NCBI RefSeq assembly: GCF_022023855.1
Contig: NZ_CP059454.1
Coordinates: 117,143 to 181,142, forward strand
Direction of reading: 5' to 3'
Source: Azospirillum brasilense
GTDB lineage: Bacteria; Pseudomonadota; Alphaproteobacteria; Azospirillales; Azospirillaceae
DNA: 64,000 bases
Part shown: positions 54,801-63,003 of the stretch, piece after piece
Layout of the letters: every line of letters begins with the position of its first letter
How positions within the stretch are numbered: position 1 is the first letter of the stretch
Made by a program: the position numbers and the translations under genes
The notes under the pieces: model-generated
The model's database searches: none
Told to the model about the DNA's origin: nothing
The model's input: the letters and a program-made list of their open reading frames with translations, nothing else

Positions 54801-55130
54801 ATCATGGAGGCGATGCTGCAAGGGGTGCCGGTGGTGTCCACCGACACGGGAGGTACCGCGGAGTGCCTGGACGACCGCCTCGGAGCCCTGGTTCCGGCGG
54901 ACGCGCATCCGGACGTCCTGGCGCGGGCGGTGCTGGATGTCCTGGCCCGCGCCGCCACCGATCCGGAGCTGCCCGTCCTGACCCGGGCGCGGATCCTCGA
55001 CGGCTTTTCCACCCCGCGCATGCAGGAGCGCTACCGCGAGACGCTGGTCGCGCTGGGGGCCGGTCTCGATCGGGACAAGAGGCTGTCCGACTACCAGCTC
55101 CGCCTGATGGAGGCACCACTCTTCCGTTGA
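50442..55130 (+). CDS. Multidomain GT11-GT2-GT2-GT4 glycosyltransferase
   Basis: A 1,562-residue paralogue of the preceding protein. Its GT11-like part (residues 1-470) is almost identical. The coiled coil (about 450-545) uses a different repeat (ENLLTERDAAANAQV, ENLLAERDAAIADRQ) but ends in the same STSWRVTAPLR motif. A first GT2 domain starts near 644 (VTVVIPCYNYGAYV, VDDGSTDP, YEDWEFW near 812). An additional GT2 starts near 882 (LVSVIIPFYNGHLFL, LDSDD near 968, CYEDYDFWLRL near 1048). A GT4 domain starts near 1169 (FFIPHCAIGGAERV, GFVGRVAAQKDP, EGLPLVIMEAMLQG). It could build a longer or different oligosaccharide than its neighbour. Confidence 0.88.
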   Translation: MIFETLDRIGRAGARVQRFAAVGPLGAIAEGAETLALDGPPASWVERLAAEAAEGTPIDGLLAGGDEAVRALLAADTDGRALDALAVVLVAGEAARPPLAAPLFDRGFVPLRGDGELRAYVRSSRLADPALAGGGGPASVSMTTLGGNGRFANQLFQYAFLRLYGLRAGVGIAVPAWEGEGLFGLSDPRPGAEPHPELRFYGFDDDDLALWAMDAPPVGVDFWGYFQEVPESWTRHRDFLRRLFRLRADWSEPVDAAVAGLRAQGRTLVVLHVRRGDYAGFDKRDLPWYRIVPTLWHRAWLEAVWPTLAAPILHIATDDPGAVLPEFEDYPQLDAAALRAATGMPAHVLDFALLARADRLVLANSSFSRFAALLAGPEQRAVLPDFQAKGFVPYEPWADRAFWQRFATPEACRDTYGSTPAARLRRSLMVRGMLGQTQAALRWNEGQVAALTREAERLARLNGNLENLLTERDAAANAQVENLLAERDAAIADRQTAIAIVAGEYEETLARLSVEHTAAVGRLSAERDAARNEREALKAAHRAELDAVAASTSWRVTAPLRLSSRLLRGVARKARRAVGLTLRRDWPGLRAALLTNLTRGAPPARPADQPSETRSPAERGNENRALSHALRKPARAIDALVAGSSARVTVVIPCYNYGAYVADAVRSVLDQTYPRVDVVVVDDGSTDPDTRAAVDALAGPRVRVHRQVNQGLSTARNNGAALSDADYLMFLDADDRLAPVAVAALLAELEANPDRAFAYCHQRFFGDTELVWAPQPYNAYDLLWANHPSVCALVRGDWFRRSPGYRPQMLFGYEDWEFWLALSAMEGYGLCVPVPAFEHRRHGVTMTHEAHRRQRFLAGRIRHLNAPLYRLAAVAERKAEWRPLVSVIIPFYNGHLFLDETLASLGAQTMRDFEVILANDGSEHPDSLAMLERLRERTDLRVLDCPHRGLPATRNAGALAARGEYIFYLDSDDLLDPTALEKLALAAATRPGTAFIYSGVVHFGAIEGVCLDPFDRERLTRENYLAFSCLIRRDVYIAVGGMDEGLTDCYEDYDFWLRLIDAGHEGYLVPEPLFRYRRHNLGNRTKLARETSHEDMLERLRQRNPGLYGRPPVDRSGWKLIAPESPFDGLRPEIRALAEVWQTHVGVPTDRYRRPNTPLPFPPTQWRDPRTGVLFFIPHCAIGGAERVDLEILAGLPRDRFHVTLLVEQAGEHPWLDRYRTLVDEVVLLPSLTPDAEEQQAVCLHYAMARAADLVFVRNSGLGYRFVERLKAITDTVRAVDLLHLHCKDGDWVRASVLHHDQLDRRFVITRELRDHATQTYALDEDRFEVIHCGVDPARALAPEDRAAHRCRIRETFSIPLEARTIGFVGRVAAQKDPLRWIETAAVLAQAEPDLHFLVVGDGELMEEMKAAADRLGVAGCIRFAGYHADADPFIAAMDLLLVSSAYEGLPLVIMEAMLQGVPVVSTDTGGTAECLDDRLGALVPADAHPDVLARAVLDVLARAATDPELPVLTRARILDGFSTPRMQERYRETLVALGAGLDRDKRLSDYQLRLMEAPLFR

Positions 55131-55246
55131 GAATCCAATGAGCTTCGCGGACGGACCAATCATTCGGGCCATGTTGACAGCGCCGGTGCGATCTTTTAGC
55201 CCCGGGTGGCGCGGACATCGGGCGAAACAGAAGGAAAGATGCTGAC

Positions 55247-56287
55247 ATGTCTTACGAAGCGGTGACGCAGGGCGAAGCGGTGGCGCAAAGCCGTGTTCTC
55301 GTGACCGGTGGGGCGGGCTACATCGGCAGCCATGTCCTTCACGCCCTGACCGATGCCGGCATCCCCGCCGTGACGGTCGACAATCTGTCGACGGGCCGCC
55401 GCGCGGCCGTGCCGGAGGCCGTGCCGCTGGTGGAAGGCGACATCGGTTCCGTCGACCTGCTGGAACGGGTGATCCGCGAGCACGCCGTCGATGCGGTGAT
55501 GCATTTCGCCGGCTCCATCGTCGTCCCGGAATCGGTGACGAATCCGATCGCCTATTACCGGAACAACACCCTCAACAGCCTGACCCTGCTCGACACCTGC
55601 GTTCGGCTGGGCGTCGACAAGTTCGTCTTCTCCTCCACCGCAGCCGTCTACGGCGCGCCGGAAACGGTCCCGGTCGGCGAGGACACCCCGACCCTTCCGA
55701 TCAACCCCTACGGCGCCTCCAAGCTGATGACCGAGCAGATGCTGCGCGACGTCGGGGCCGCCCACGGCCTGCGCAGCGTCATCCTGCGCTATTTCAACGT
55801 GGCCGGAGCCGATCCGGCGGGCCGCACCGGACAGGCGACGCCGGCCGCCACGCATCTCATCAAGGTCGCCTGCCAGGCACTGCTCGGCCAGCGGCCGGCG
55901 CTGTCGATCTTCGGCACCGACTACCCGACGCCCGACGGGACCTGCATCCGCGACTACATCCATGTCAGCGACCTTGCCGATGCGCATGTGCTGGCGCTCC
56001 TCCACCTGCGGCGCGGCGGGGAGAGCCTGCTGCTGAACTGCGGCTATGGCCGCGGCGCCTCGGTGCAGGAGGTCGTCCGCACCCTGGAGAAGGTGAGCGG
56101 CGAGACGGTGCCCGCCTCGTTCGCGCCGCGCCGCGCCGGCGATCCGCCGCAGCTCGTCGCCGGCGCCACCCGCATCCGGGAAAGCCTGGGCTGGGTGCCG
56201 AAGCACGACGATCTGGAGGTGATCGTCCGCAACGCCCTCGACTGGGAGCGCTCGCTTCAACGCCAGGGAGCCGCCCCGCCGCGATGA
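55247..56287 (+). CDS. galE: UDP-glucose 4-epimerase
   Basis: A 346-residue extended SDR that interconverts UDP-glucose and UDP-galactose. It shows LVTGGAGYIGSHVLHAL near the start, HFAGSIVVPESVTNP, FSSTAAVYGAPE, the catalytic NPYGASKLMTEQML, LRYFNVAGADPAGRTGQ and RDYIHVSDLADAHV, all diagnostic of GalE/ExoB. An extra 15 residues precede the nucleotide loop. It is followed by a GT4 gene with an ATGA overlap, so UDP-galactose is probably a donor for the downstream transferases. Confidence 0.95.
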   Translation: MSYEAVTQGEAVAQSRVLVTGGAGYIGSHVLHALTDAGIPAVTVDNLSTGRRAAVPEAVPLVEGDIGSVDLLERVIREHAVDAVMHFAGSIVVPESVTNPIAYYRNNTLNSLTLLDTCVRLGVDKFVFSSTAAVYGAPETVPVGEDTPTLPINPYGASKLMTEQMLRDVGAAHGLRSVILRYFNVAGADPAGRTGQATPAATHLIKVACQALLGQRPALSIFGTDYPTPDGTCIRDYIHVSDLADAHVLALLHLRRGGESLLLNCGYGRGASVQEVVRTLEKVSGETVPASFAPRRAGDPPQLVAGATRIRESLGWVPKHDDLEVIVRNALDWERSLQRQGAAPPR

Positions 56288-57957
56288 GGATCGCCGTCCT
56301 CAGCAAGGACCCCGCCCGAGGCGGAGCGCCGCGCGCCATGCGACGCCTGATCCGGGGGCTGCGGGAACGTGGCCACCGGGTGGACCTGTTCTGCCTCGAC
56401 CATGACGCTGACCCGGCGGGCAGCATCGGCGTGCGCCCCGTGGCCGAATCGGGCGCCGGGGACGCCGCTTGGTTCTTCGGGTCCTACATCGCTGGGCGCC
56501 GGACGGACCTGTCCAACACCGTCTTCACGGCCCAGACGGTGGGTTGCGCCCTTGCCGAAATGCCGGTTCTGAGGCGTTACGACGTCATCAACATCCACTG
56601 GGTCGCGGAATTCCTGTCCGCCGGCGGGCTGGCGGCGCTCGCCCGCCTGGGCCCTCCGGTGGTCTTCACGCTGCACGACATGGCTCCCTTCACCGGCGGC
56701 TGCCATTATTCGGCGGGCTGCGAGGGCTACGCCGCGGGCTGCGCGCCCTGTCCGCAACTGTCCGACGATCCGCTGCGCGTGACGGGGCGGGTGCTGGAGG
56801 GCAAGCGCGCGGGACTGGCCCGCCCGAACGTCGTCGCCGCCTCGCCCTCCGTCTGGCTGGCGGAGGCGGCGCGGCGCAGCGGAGTCTTCGCCGGGGGCAG
56901 GGTGCATGTCCTTCCCAACGCCCTGGAAACCGATCTGTTCGTCCCCGCCGCCAAGACGGATGCCAAACGGGCCTTCGGCCTCGACCCGGAAGACCGTGTG
57001 CTGCTGTTCGGGGCCTATCACGCGGGCGAACGCCGCAAGGGCTTCGAGCATCTGACGGCGATGCTCCGCCACATGCGGGAGGAGGGGCGGGGGCGTGCGC
57101 TGCTCGACGCCGGGCGCCTCACCGTCGCGACCTTCGGCCTCGCCGCGCCGGAGCTGTCGGAGCAGGGGGTGCGGCTGCACGATCTCGGCTACATCGGCGA
57201 CGACCGGCGGCTCGCCACGGCCTACGCCGCCGCCGACGCGGTTGTCCTGCCCTCGCTGGAGGACAACCAGCCCAACATCATGCTGGAGGCCATGGCCTGC
57301 GGCACCCCGGTCGCCGGCTTCGCCATCGGCGGCCTTCCCGACGTGGTGAAGGACGGGGTGAACGGCCGGCTGGCGGCGCCCTTCGACCCGGCGGCCCTGG
57401 CACGGGCCGTCCTGGATCTGGTGACGGACCCGGCGGTGGCCGCCGCCTGCGGCCAAGCCGCACGCCGGACCATCGAGGCGGGGTTCGCCCTCGGCCATCA
57501 GGCGGAACGCTACGAGGGGCTGTTCTCCGCGATGCTGGAGGAGAGTGGCTGGCGGGCCGAAGCGGGGGAGACGGCCCCGGCTGGCGGCACCGTCGCGGCG
57601 CCGCTCCGCGCGGATGCGGGCTTCGCCGACGGCCTGTACACGCTCTGCCGGGATTTGCACGACGAGAAGGCCGCCTTGCAAGCCGAACTCGACCGCAGCC
57701 GCGCCGATCTGGCGGCCATCGACCGTCGCATCGAGGGCACGCTCGACCGGGTGCGCGGCTCGACCGCGCGGCGCGTCCTGGGTCGCCCCCTGAGCGGGGC
57801 GCTGCCCCCGCCCGGCGCCCCGGCGCCGGAAAAACTCGACCGGCTGACCGCCGCGCTGCTGTCGGGCTGGTGGGATGCCGGGGCGCCGCTGCGCCTGCTG
57901 GTCCGCGCCGCTTACCGGCTGGGATTCGGACGGAAATCGGAAGGCCTGCTGCCGTGA
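56284..57957 (+). CDS. Family 4 glycosyltransferase, WcaC-like
   Basis: A 557-residue GT-B enzyme. MRIAVLSKDPARGGAPRAMRR starts the acceptor half. DVINIHWVAEFLS and the cysteine-rich FTGGCHYSAGCEGYAAGC...CPQL block are shared with colanic-acid-type WcaC transferases. The donor half has LFGAYHAGERRKGFEHL and SLEDNQPNIMLEAMACGTPV. After the catalytic fold comes a short coiled coil (about 455-485) and a GSTARRV segment that may be a diverged form of the STSWR motif of neighbouring enzymes. It overlaps galE by 4 bp and the next gene follows within a few bases. Confidence 0.88.
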   Translation: MRIAVLSKDPARGGAPRAMRRLIRGLRERGHRVDLFCLDHDADPAGSIGVRPVAESGAGDAAWFFGSYIAGRRTDLSNTVFTAQTVGCALAEMPVLRRYDVINIHWVAEFLSAGGLAALARLGPPVVFTLHDMAPFTGGCHYSAGCEGYAAGCAPCPQLSDDPLRVTGRVLEGKRAGLARPNVVAASPSVWLAEAARRSGVFAGGRVHVLPNALETDLFVPAAKTDAKRAFGLDPEDRVLLFGAYHAGERRKGFEHLTAMLRHMREEGRGRALLDAGRLTVATFGLAAPELSEQGVRLHDLGYIGDDRRLATAYAAADAVVLPSLEDNQPNIMLEAMACGTPVAGFAIGGLPDVVKDGVNGRLAAPFDPAALARAVLDLVTDPAVAAACGQAARRTIEAGFALGHQAERYEGLFSAMLEESGWRAEAGETAPAGGTVAAPLRADAGFADGLYTLCRDLHDEKAALQAELDRSRADLAAIDRRIEGTLDRVRGSTARRVLGRPLSGALPPPGAPAPEKLDRLTAALLSGWWDAGAPLRLLVRAAYRLGFGRKSEGLLP

Positions 57958-57959
57958 CC

Positions 57960-60212
57960 ATGACATCCGAGACACCGCCGGTGACCGCACCGGTCCGGGT
58001 TGCGGCTTCCTTCTCGACGGGCCTGGAAACGCTGGGTGAGTCGTTGGGCGGCGGGAGAACCGTTCCGCAACGGCCCCGGACGGTCTGCATCGTGACGCCG
58101 GACATCGCCGGACCGATCCGCAACGGCGGCATCGGCACCGCCTACCGCGAGATGGCCCTGGCGCTCGCTGGCCATGGGCACAGCGTCACCATCCTCTACA
58201 CCCATGGCCGCCACAGCGAGACCGACGGCGTCGAGGCGTGGATCGACCGCTACGCCGCGCAAGGGGTCACGCTGGTTCCCCTGCCCGAGGAGCCGGCGGC
58301 CATCGAAGCCATGCACACGCCCAAGGTCGCCTACCGCGTCCACCGCTGGCTGAGCGAACGCCGCTTCGACATTGTTCATTTCCCGGAGTGGGGCGGCACC
58401 GGATTCTACGCGCTCGCCGCCAGACGCCAGGGCGTCGCGCATCGGGACACGGTCATGGTGGTGACCGCCCATTCGCCCACCCTGTGGCACCGGATCAGCA
58501 ACGGCGAGATGGTCTCGTCCCTCGACCATGTCGTGACGGACTTTTGCGAGCGGCGCTCGGTCGAGTGGGCCGACGTGCTGGTCAGCCCGAGCGCCTTCAT
58601 GCTGCGCTGGATGGCCGAGGCGGGCTGGACCCTGCCGCCCCGCTCCGTCGTGCAGCAGAACATCCTCAGCCTGCCGGACGGGCCCGACGCCACGCAAGCG
58701 CCCTGGCGCCCCGTGGAGGAGCTGGTGTTCTTCGGACGGCTGGAGCCACGCAAAGGCCTGTTCGACTTCTGCGACGCGCTCGACCGGCTGGTCGCGTCGG
58801 GAGGGCCGCTGCCCGCCCGCGTCACCTTCCTCGGCAAGCTGGCGCCGCGCGCCGATATCGACGTCGCCGCGGTCTTGGCCGTGCGCGCCGGACGCTGGCC
58901 TTTCCCCCATGCCATCGTCGGCGACAGGGACACCGCAGCGGCGCTTGCCCTGCTGGCCGAGCCGGGGCGGCTGGCGGTCATGCCGTCGCGGCTGGAGAAT
59001 TCCCCCTACACAGTGCTGGAGGCCCTGGCCCACGGCGTGCCGTTCATTGCCCGCGCGAGCGGCGGAATCGCCGAGCTGATCCATCCCGACGACCGGGCGG
59101 ACACCGTCTATGACGGGCCGGGAGCGACGCTCGCCCGGCGTCTGGCCGCCGTGCTGACGGACGGCGCGCGCGTCGCCCGCCCCAGCGTCCCCTTCGCCGA
59201 GACGCGCGCCGGCTGGTGCAAGGCGCACGACGCGGGTTTCTGGACCGCCGCCAGCGAAACGGCAACGGAGGACGCGCCCGGCGAGCCGCCGCTGGTTTCG
59301 ATCTGCATCGCCCATCACAACCGGCCGCGCGACCTCGTGCAGGCGGTGGGCTCGGCCCTCGCGCAGAGCCATCCCCGCTGCGAAGTGCTGGTGGTCGACG
59401 ACGGTTCCACCGACCCGGCAGTGCCGGCGCTCCTGGACGGTCTGGAACGGGATCATGCCGGGCGGCTGCGCGTGATCCGTCAGGACAACCGTTACCTGGG
59501 CGCCGCGCGCAACCGGGCCGCGGCGGAGGCGCGGGGTGACTATCTGCTGTTCCTGGACGACGACAATCTGGCCCGCCCGGAGGAGGTGGCGACCTTCGTC
59601 GCGGCGGCCCGGCGGACCGGGGCCGACGTGCTGACTTGCGTGACCGAGGTGTTCGAGGGCGACGATCCGCCCGCGCCGGGCACCACGCCCGCGGCGGTCT
59701 GGCTGCCGCTGGGCGGGGCGGTGGCCGCGGGCTTCTACAACAACGTGTTCGGCGACGCCAACGCGCTGGTCCGCCGCGACACCTTTCTGGCGCTCGGCGG
59801 CTTCACCGAGGAGCATGGGCTGGGACACGAGGATTGGGAGTTCTTCGCCAAGGCCGCCCTGGCCGGCCACCGCGTGGAGTGCGTCCCGGAGCCACTCTAC
59901 TGGTACCGCCGCCGGTCGAGCGGAATGCTGCTGTCCCAGCGCGCCCGCGCCGACAATTTCCTGCGCAGCGTCCGCCCCTATCTGGCAGTGGCCCCGGCGG
60001 ACTGGCAGCCCCTGCTGCTCCATGCTCTCGGCCTCAAGCAGGCCGCCGACACGGCACCCGCCCAGCCGCCCGGTTCGGTTTCCAGCGATCCGGCCCTGGC
60101 CGACCGGGCGGCATGGCTGGAGGCCGAACTGGCCGCCGTCCACCGCTCGACCTCCTGGCGGCTCACCGCCCCGGTGCGCTGGATCGGACGGTGGCTGGCC
60201 GGACGGCGCTGA
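57960..60212 (+). CDS. Bifunctional GT4-GT2 glycosyltransferase
   Basis: A 750-residue protein. The N-terminal GT4 unit has CIVTPDIAGPIRNGGIGTAY, DIVHFPEWGGTGFYAL, ELVFFGRLEPRKGLFDFCDA and MPSRLENSPYTVLEALAHGV. The C-terminal GT2 unit (from about 445) has VSICIAHHNRPRDLVQAV, VVDDGSTDP, LFLDDDN and HEDWEFFAKAALAG. The very end is STSWRLTAPVRWIGRWLAGR, the tail motif seen inside the two giant enzymes. GTG 57954, which overlaps the previous stop, is an alternative start to ATG 57960. Two successive sugar additions by one protein are likely. Confidence 0.88.
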   Translation: MTSETPPVTAPVRVAASFSTGLETLGESLGGGRTVPQRPRTVCIVTPDIAGPIRNGGIGTAYREMALALAGHGHSVTILYTHGRHSETDGVEAWIDRYAAQGVTLVPLPEEPAAIEAMHTPKVAYRVHRWLSERRFDIVHFPEWGGTGFYALAARRQGVAHRDTVMVVTAHSPTLWHRISNGEMVSSLDHVVTDFCERRSVEWADVLVSPSAFMLRWMAEAGWTLPPRSVVQQNILSLPDGPDATQAPWRPVEELVFFGRLEPRKGLFDFCDALDRLVASGGPLPARVTFLGKLAPRADIDVAAVLAVRAGRWPFPHAIVGDRDTAAALALLAEPGRLAVMPSRLENSPYTVLEALAHGVPFIARASGGIAELIHPDDRADTVYDGPGATLARRLAAVLTDGARVARPSVPFAETRAGWCKAHDAGFWTAASETATEDAPGEPPLVSICIAHHNRPRDLVQAVGSALAQSHPRCEVLVVDDGSTDPAVPALLDGLERDHAGRLRVIRQDNRYLGAARNRAAAEARGDYLLFLDDDNLARPEEVATFVAAARRTGADVLTCVTEVFEGDDPPAPGTTPAAVWLPLGGAVAAGFYNNVFGDANALVRRDTFLALGGFTEEHGLGHEDWEFFAKAALAGHRVECVPEPLYWYRRRSSGMLLSQRARADNFLRSVRPYLAVAPADWQPLLLHALGLKQAADTAPAQPPGSVSSDPALADRAAWLEAELAAVHRSTSWRLTAPVRWIGRWLAGRR

Positions 60213-60401
60213 CCGCGCAATAACAGAAGCGGTCCGAAGACAGGAAACAGGCATCCCTGCCCATAAGGGTACCGGCCAAAAGTCCCGGTTGCCCCCAACC
60301 ACGGGAGCCCGTATTCCTGGAACAGAAAGGTCAATTTCCGAAGCACGCAAGCATTTTTGCCGATCCTTTTCCTACAACGCGCCAAAGCTTGAGGAGGGAC
60401 C

Positions 60402-61235
60402 ATGCTTGCATTCTCAGGAAGCGCTCAGGAATTATTCAGAAAATCACTGCGGATATGGCGCGCCCTTGATCGCCGAACGGTCTGCCGAAACATCGTCTTC
60501 GACCTCGGCATGAACAAGGGAGAGGATTCCACCTTCTATCTTCGGAAAGGCTTCAAGGTCGTCGCGGTCGAAGCGAATCCGATCATCAGTCGAAGAAACG
60601 CCGAATTGTTCACCTCGTATGCCGAGCGCGGCCAGCTCACGATCTTGAACGTCGGCATATGGAGTGAGGAGAAGGAGCTTCCCTTCTACGCCAACCTGGA
60701 CAACGACCACTGGAGTTCCTTCGATCCGGCCTATGGGTGCAGGGACGGAACGCGCTTCGAGATCACACGCATCCCATGCGTCCGGGTGGAAACGTTGTTC
60801 GAACGCTTCGGCACGCCCCATTACATGAAGATCGACGTCGAAGGGGCGGACCGGCTGATCCTGTCCGACATGCGGGCGCTTACGGCGCGTCCAGCCTTCG
60901 TCTCGGTCGAGGAATACGGGGTCGCGTGCATCGACGATCTGCACGCGTTGGGTTACGATCGTTTCCAGATCGTGCCGCAGAGCGCCCGGCTGAAGGCCCA
61001 GTACACCCCGCCCATACCGGCCCGCGAGGGCATCTATGTCCCCGCCTCGTTCAACGGGAACGATTCCGGCCTGTTCGGCCATGAACTGCCCCCCGACAGA
61101 TGGCGCTCCCTCGCCGACGTCCGCGCGGACTTCCTATCCGGCGTGCGCGGCGAGGACCACGTCTACAAGGGTCCCGAGGGGGAGTGGTTCGACGTCCACG
61201 CCACGACGGCCAGGGTTCTGAACGCCGGACCGTGA
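60402..61235 (+). CDS. FkbM-family methyltransferase
   Basis: A 277-residue methyltransferase with NIVFDLGMNKGEDSTFYLRKG, VVAVEANPIISRRNAELF, LTILNVGIWSEEKELPFYA and the HYMKIDVEGADRLIL block that defines the FkbM family. These enzymes O-methylate sugars or related groups and are common in polysaccharide loci. ATG 60402 follows GAGGAGGGA. The 189 bp before it hold no recognised gene and have lower G+C than the transferases upstream, so it probably has its own promoter. Confidence 0.9.
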   Translation: MLAFSGSAQELFRKSLRIWRALDRRTVCRNIVFDLGMNKGEDSTFYLRKGFKVVAVEANPIISRRNAELFTSYAERGQLTILNVGIWSEEKELPFYANLDNDHWSSFDPAYGCRDGTRFEITRIPCVRVETLFERFGTPHYMKIDVEGADRLILSDMRALTARPAFVSVEEYGVACIDDLHALGYDRFQIVPQSARLKAQYTPPIPAREGIYVPASFNGNDSGLFGHELPPDRWRSLADVRADFLSGVRGEDHVYKGPEGEWFDVHATTARVLNAGP

Positions 61236-61248
61236 CGCCTCCTCACCG

Positions 61249-62880
61249 TCAGGGGCCTTTGCGCAGGAACAGCGTCATGCCCCCTTCGAAGGGCTGGGAC
61301 TGGAAGGCGGCGTCCGCTTCCAGCCGGCGGCGGATCGGACCGTTGATTTGGTTCAGGAAATCGCCCTGCCGCTCCAGATCGGAATCGAGCATGACGATCC
61401 GATTGATGTTCATGTCCACCAGACGCTTCCAGGCGCTGTCCACATCGGTCTGCGCGTAGCCGAGGCTGGTGTAGTAGCAGCGCCAGCCGACCGCCGCGCG
61501 CCCGCGCGCGGACAGGAAGGACAGCGTGTTCGCGTTCAGCCAGGGCTGTTCGGTGCCGATCAGGTTGATGCGTCCGGCTTCGGAGGACGGGCAGGTGGCC
61601 TCTGCCAGACGCTCGACCACCGACAGGCGGGCTCCGTCGGTCACCCGGGCCTGAAGCCAGGGGTTGCCGGCATGGAGCGGCAGCCACCCCAGCGCCATCG
61701 CGTGGACGGCCCCCCACTGCAGGGCCAGGAAGCCGGCGACCGCCGCCGGCACCGCAGGGCGCCCCGTCGCCGCCACAGCCACCGCCACCAGCAGGGCGAC
61801 CGATGGGAACAGGGGGAGGAGGAAGCGGCTTTCCTCGTTGATGTTCAGGCTGAAGGCGGTCAGGACGACGGCGATCTGCACAAGCGCCGCGATCACCAGC
61901 GGAACGGAGGGCGCAAGGTCCGGAGTGGCCGCGGAGCGTCCCCGCAGCATCCGCCACGCCAGGAGGGAAAGGACCACCAGCGCCGCGAGGAGGGCGGCGG
62001 CGGCCGCGTCCGGCAGAAGCAGCGCGGCCTTCAGGCTGCCCAGCCAGAAGACCAGCTTGGTGGAGAAATCGCCCACAGTGCCGTAGTGGAGGGCAACGCT
62101 GCCGGTCGCCGATTGGAACGCGTGGCGCAAGGTGTGCTCGGCGTTCACCACGTACCAGCCGGCGGTGAGGGCCGCCATCCCAGCGGCGGCCACCACCAGC
62201 AGGCCGGTCGCCGCGGGGTTTTCCACCCGCTTGGCCGGAGGCCGCCGGACCAGCCCCGCCAGGGCGACGAGCCCGAAGCCGAAGACGTAGACCGGGCTGG
62301 TGGTCTTGGCCGCCAGCCCCAGCGCGGTCGCCAGGGCGAGCCAAGCGATCAGGCGGAGCCGCCCCATCCCCCCCCGGTTGACCGCGATCCACAGGAACAG
62401 GCAGACCGACAGGAGTTGGACCGGTTCGGCCAAATACTGGTGGGTCATGCCGACGAACAGGGGACTCGCCGCCATGGTCAGCACGCCGGCCCCGACAGAC
62501 GCCCATCCCGCCGGACCGCGCGGCTCGAGAAGCCGGACGAGGCTGGCGCAGAACAGCGTCAGGCACGCGGCCTGCGTCGCCAGGATGGACAGCAGCAGCG
62601 CCGGTTCCCATCCCAACAGGCCGTTGAGAGGGGCGAAGAACTGGCCGATCCAGACCACGGCGGGCGGCTTGCTGGCGATCGCGTGAAGCATCAGCCGGCC
62701 CCAGGCGGCCAGACCGTCGCGGACGGCCGTGCTCCACAAATCCGCGCTCACTTCCCCGTACCAGGATTGATCCCACGGCCAGACGTGACGGTCGGTGAGT
62801 ACCCAAAGCAGGGAAGGGAGGAGAAGAAGCAGGACGGCGATCCTGCCGATGCGGGCGGGTGTATCCGACGGGCCGTGCAT
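61249..62880 (-). CDS. GT-C type membrane glycosyltransferase-like protein
   Basis: A 543-residue protein with about ten hydrophobic segments and a soluble C-terminal region of roughly 140 residues. The first loop has VWPWDQSWYGEVSADLW, with an acidic residue where PMT/ArnT-type GT-C enzymes have their catalytic aspartate. SKPPAVVWIGQFF, a typical second-loop motif of family 39-like proteins, follows. SLNINEESRFLLPLFP also fits. It would act in the periplasm on polyprenyl-linked sugars. It is divergent from the LPG-synthase-type gene and convergent with the FkbM gene. Confidence 0.78.
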   Translation of the reverse strand: MHGPSDTPARIGRIAVLLLLLPSLLWVLTDRHVWPWDQSWYGEVSADLWSTAVRDGLAAWGRLMLHAIASKPPAVVWIGQFFAPLNGLLGWEPALLLSILATQAACLTLFCASLVRLLEPRGPAGWASVGAGVLTMAASPLFVGMTHQYLAEPVQLLSVCLFLWIAVNRGGMGRLRLIAWLALATALGLAAKTTSPVYVFGFGLVALAGLVRRPPAKRVENPAATGLLVVAAAGMAALTAGWYVVNAEHTLRHAFQSATGSVALHYGTVGDFSTKLVFWLGSLKAALLLPDAAAAALLAALVVLSLLAWRMLRGRSAATPDLAPSVPLVIAALVQIAVVLTAFSLNINEESRFLLPLFPSVALLVAVAVAATGRPAVPAAVAGFLALQWGAVHAMALGWLPLHAGNPWLQARVTDGARLSVVERLAEATCPSSEAGRINLIGTEQPWLNANTLSFLSARGRAAVGWRCYYTSLGYAQTDVDSAWKRLVDMNINRIVMLDSDLERQGDFLNQINGPIRRRLEADAAFQSQPFEGGMTLFLRKGP

Positions 62881-63003
62881 GGATGGGCGGTTTCCCTGGA
62901 GATGCGGCGCGCCCGCGAAAGGGGCGAAATTGCGGAAGGCATAGCAATCTTACCGGTGGAAGGCTACAGTGCGCCCGCCTTCCGTAATCCAAACGTCGTG
63001 TCG

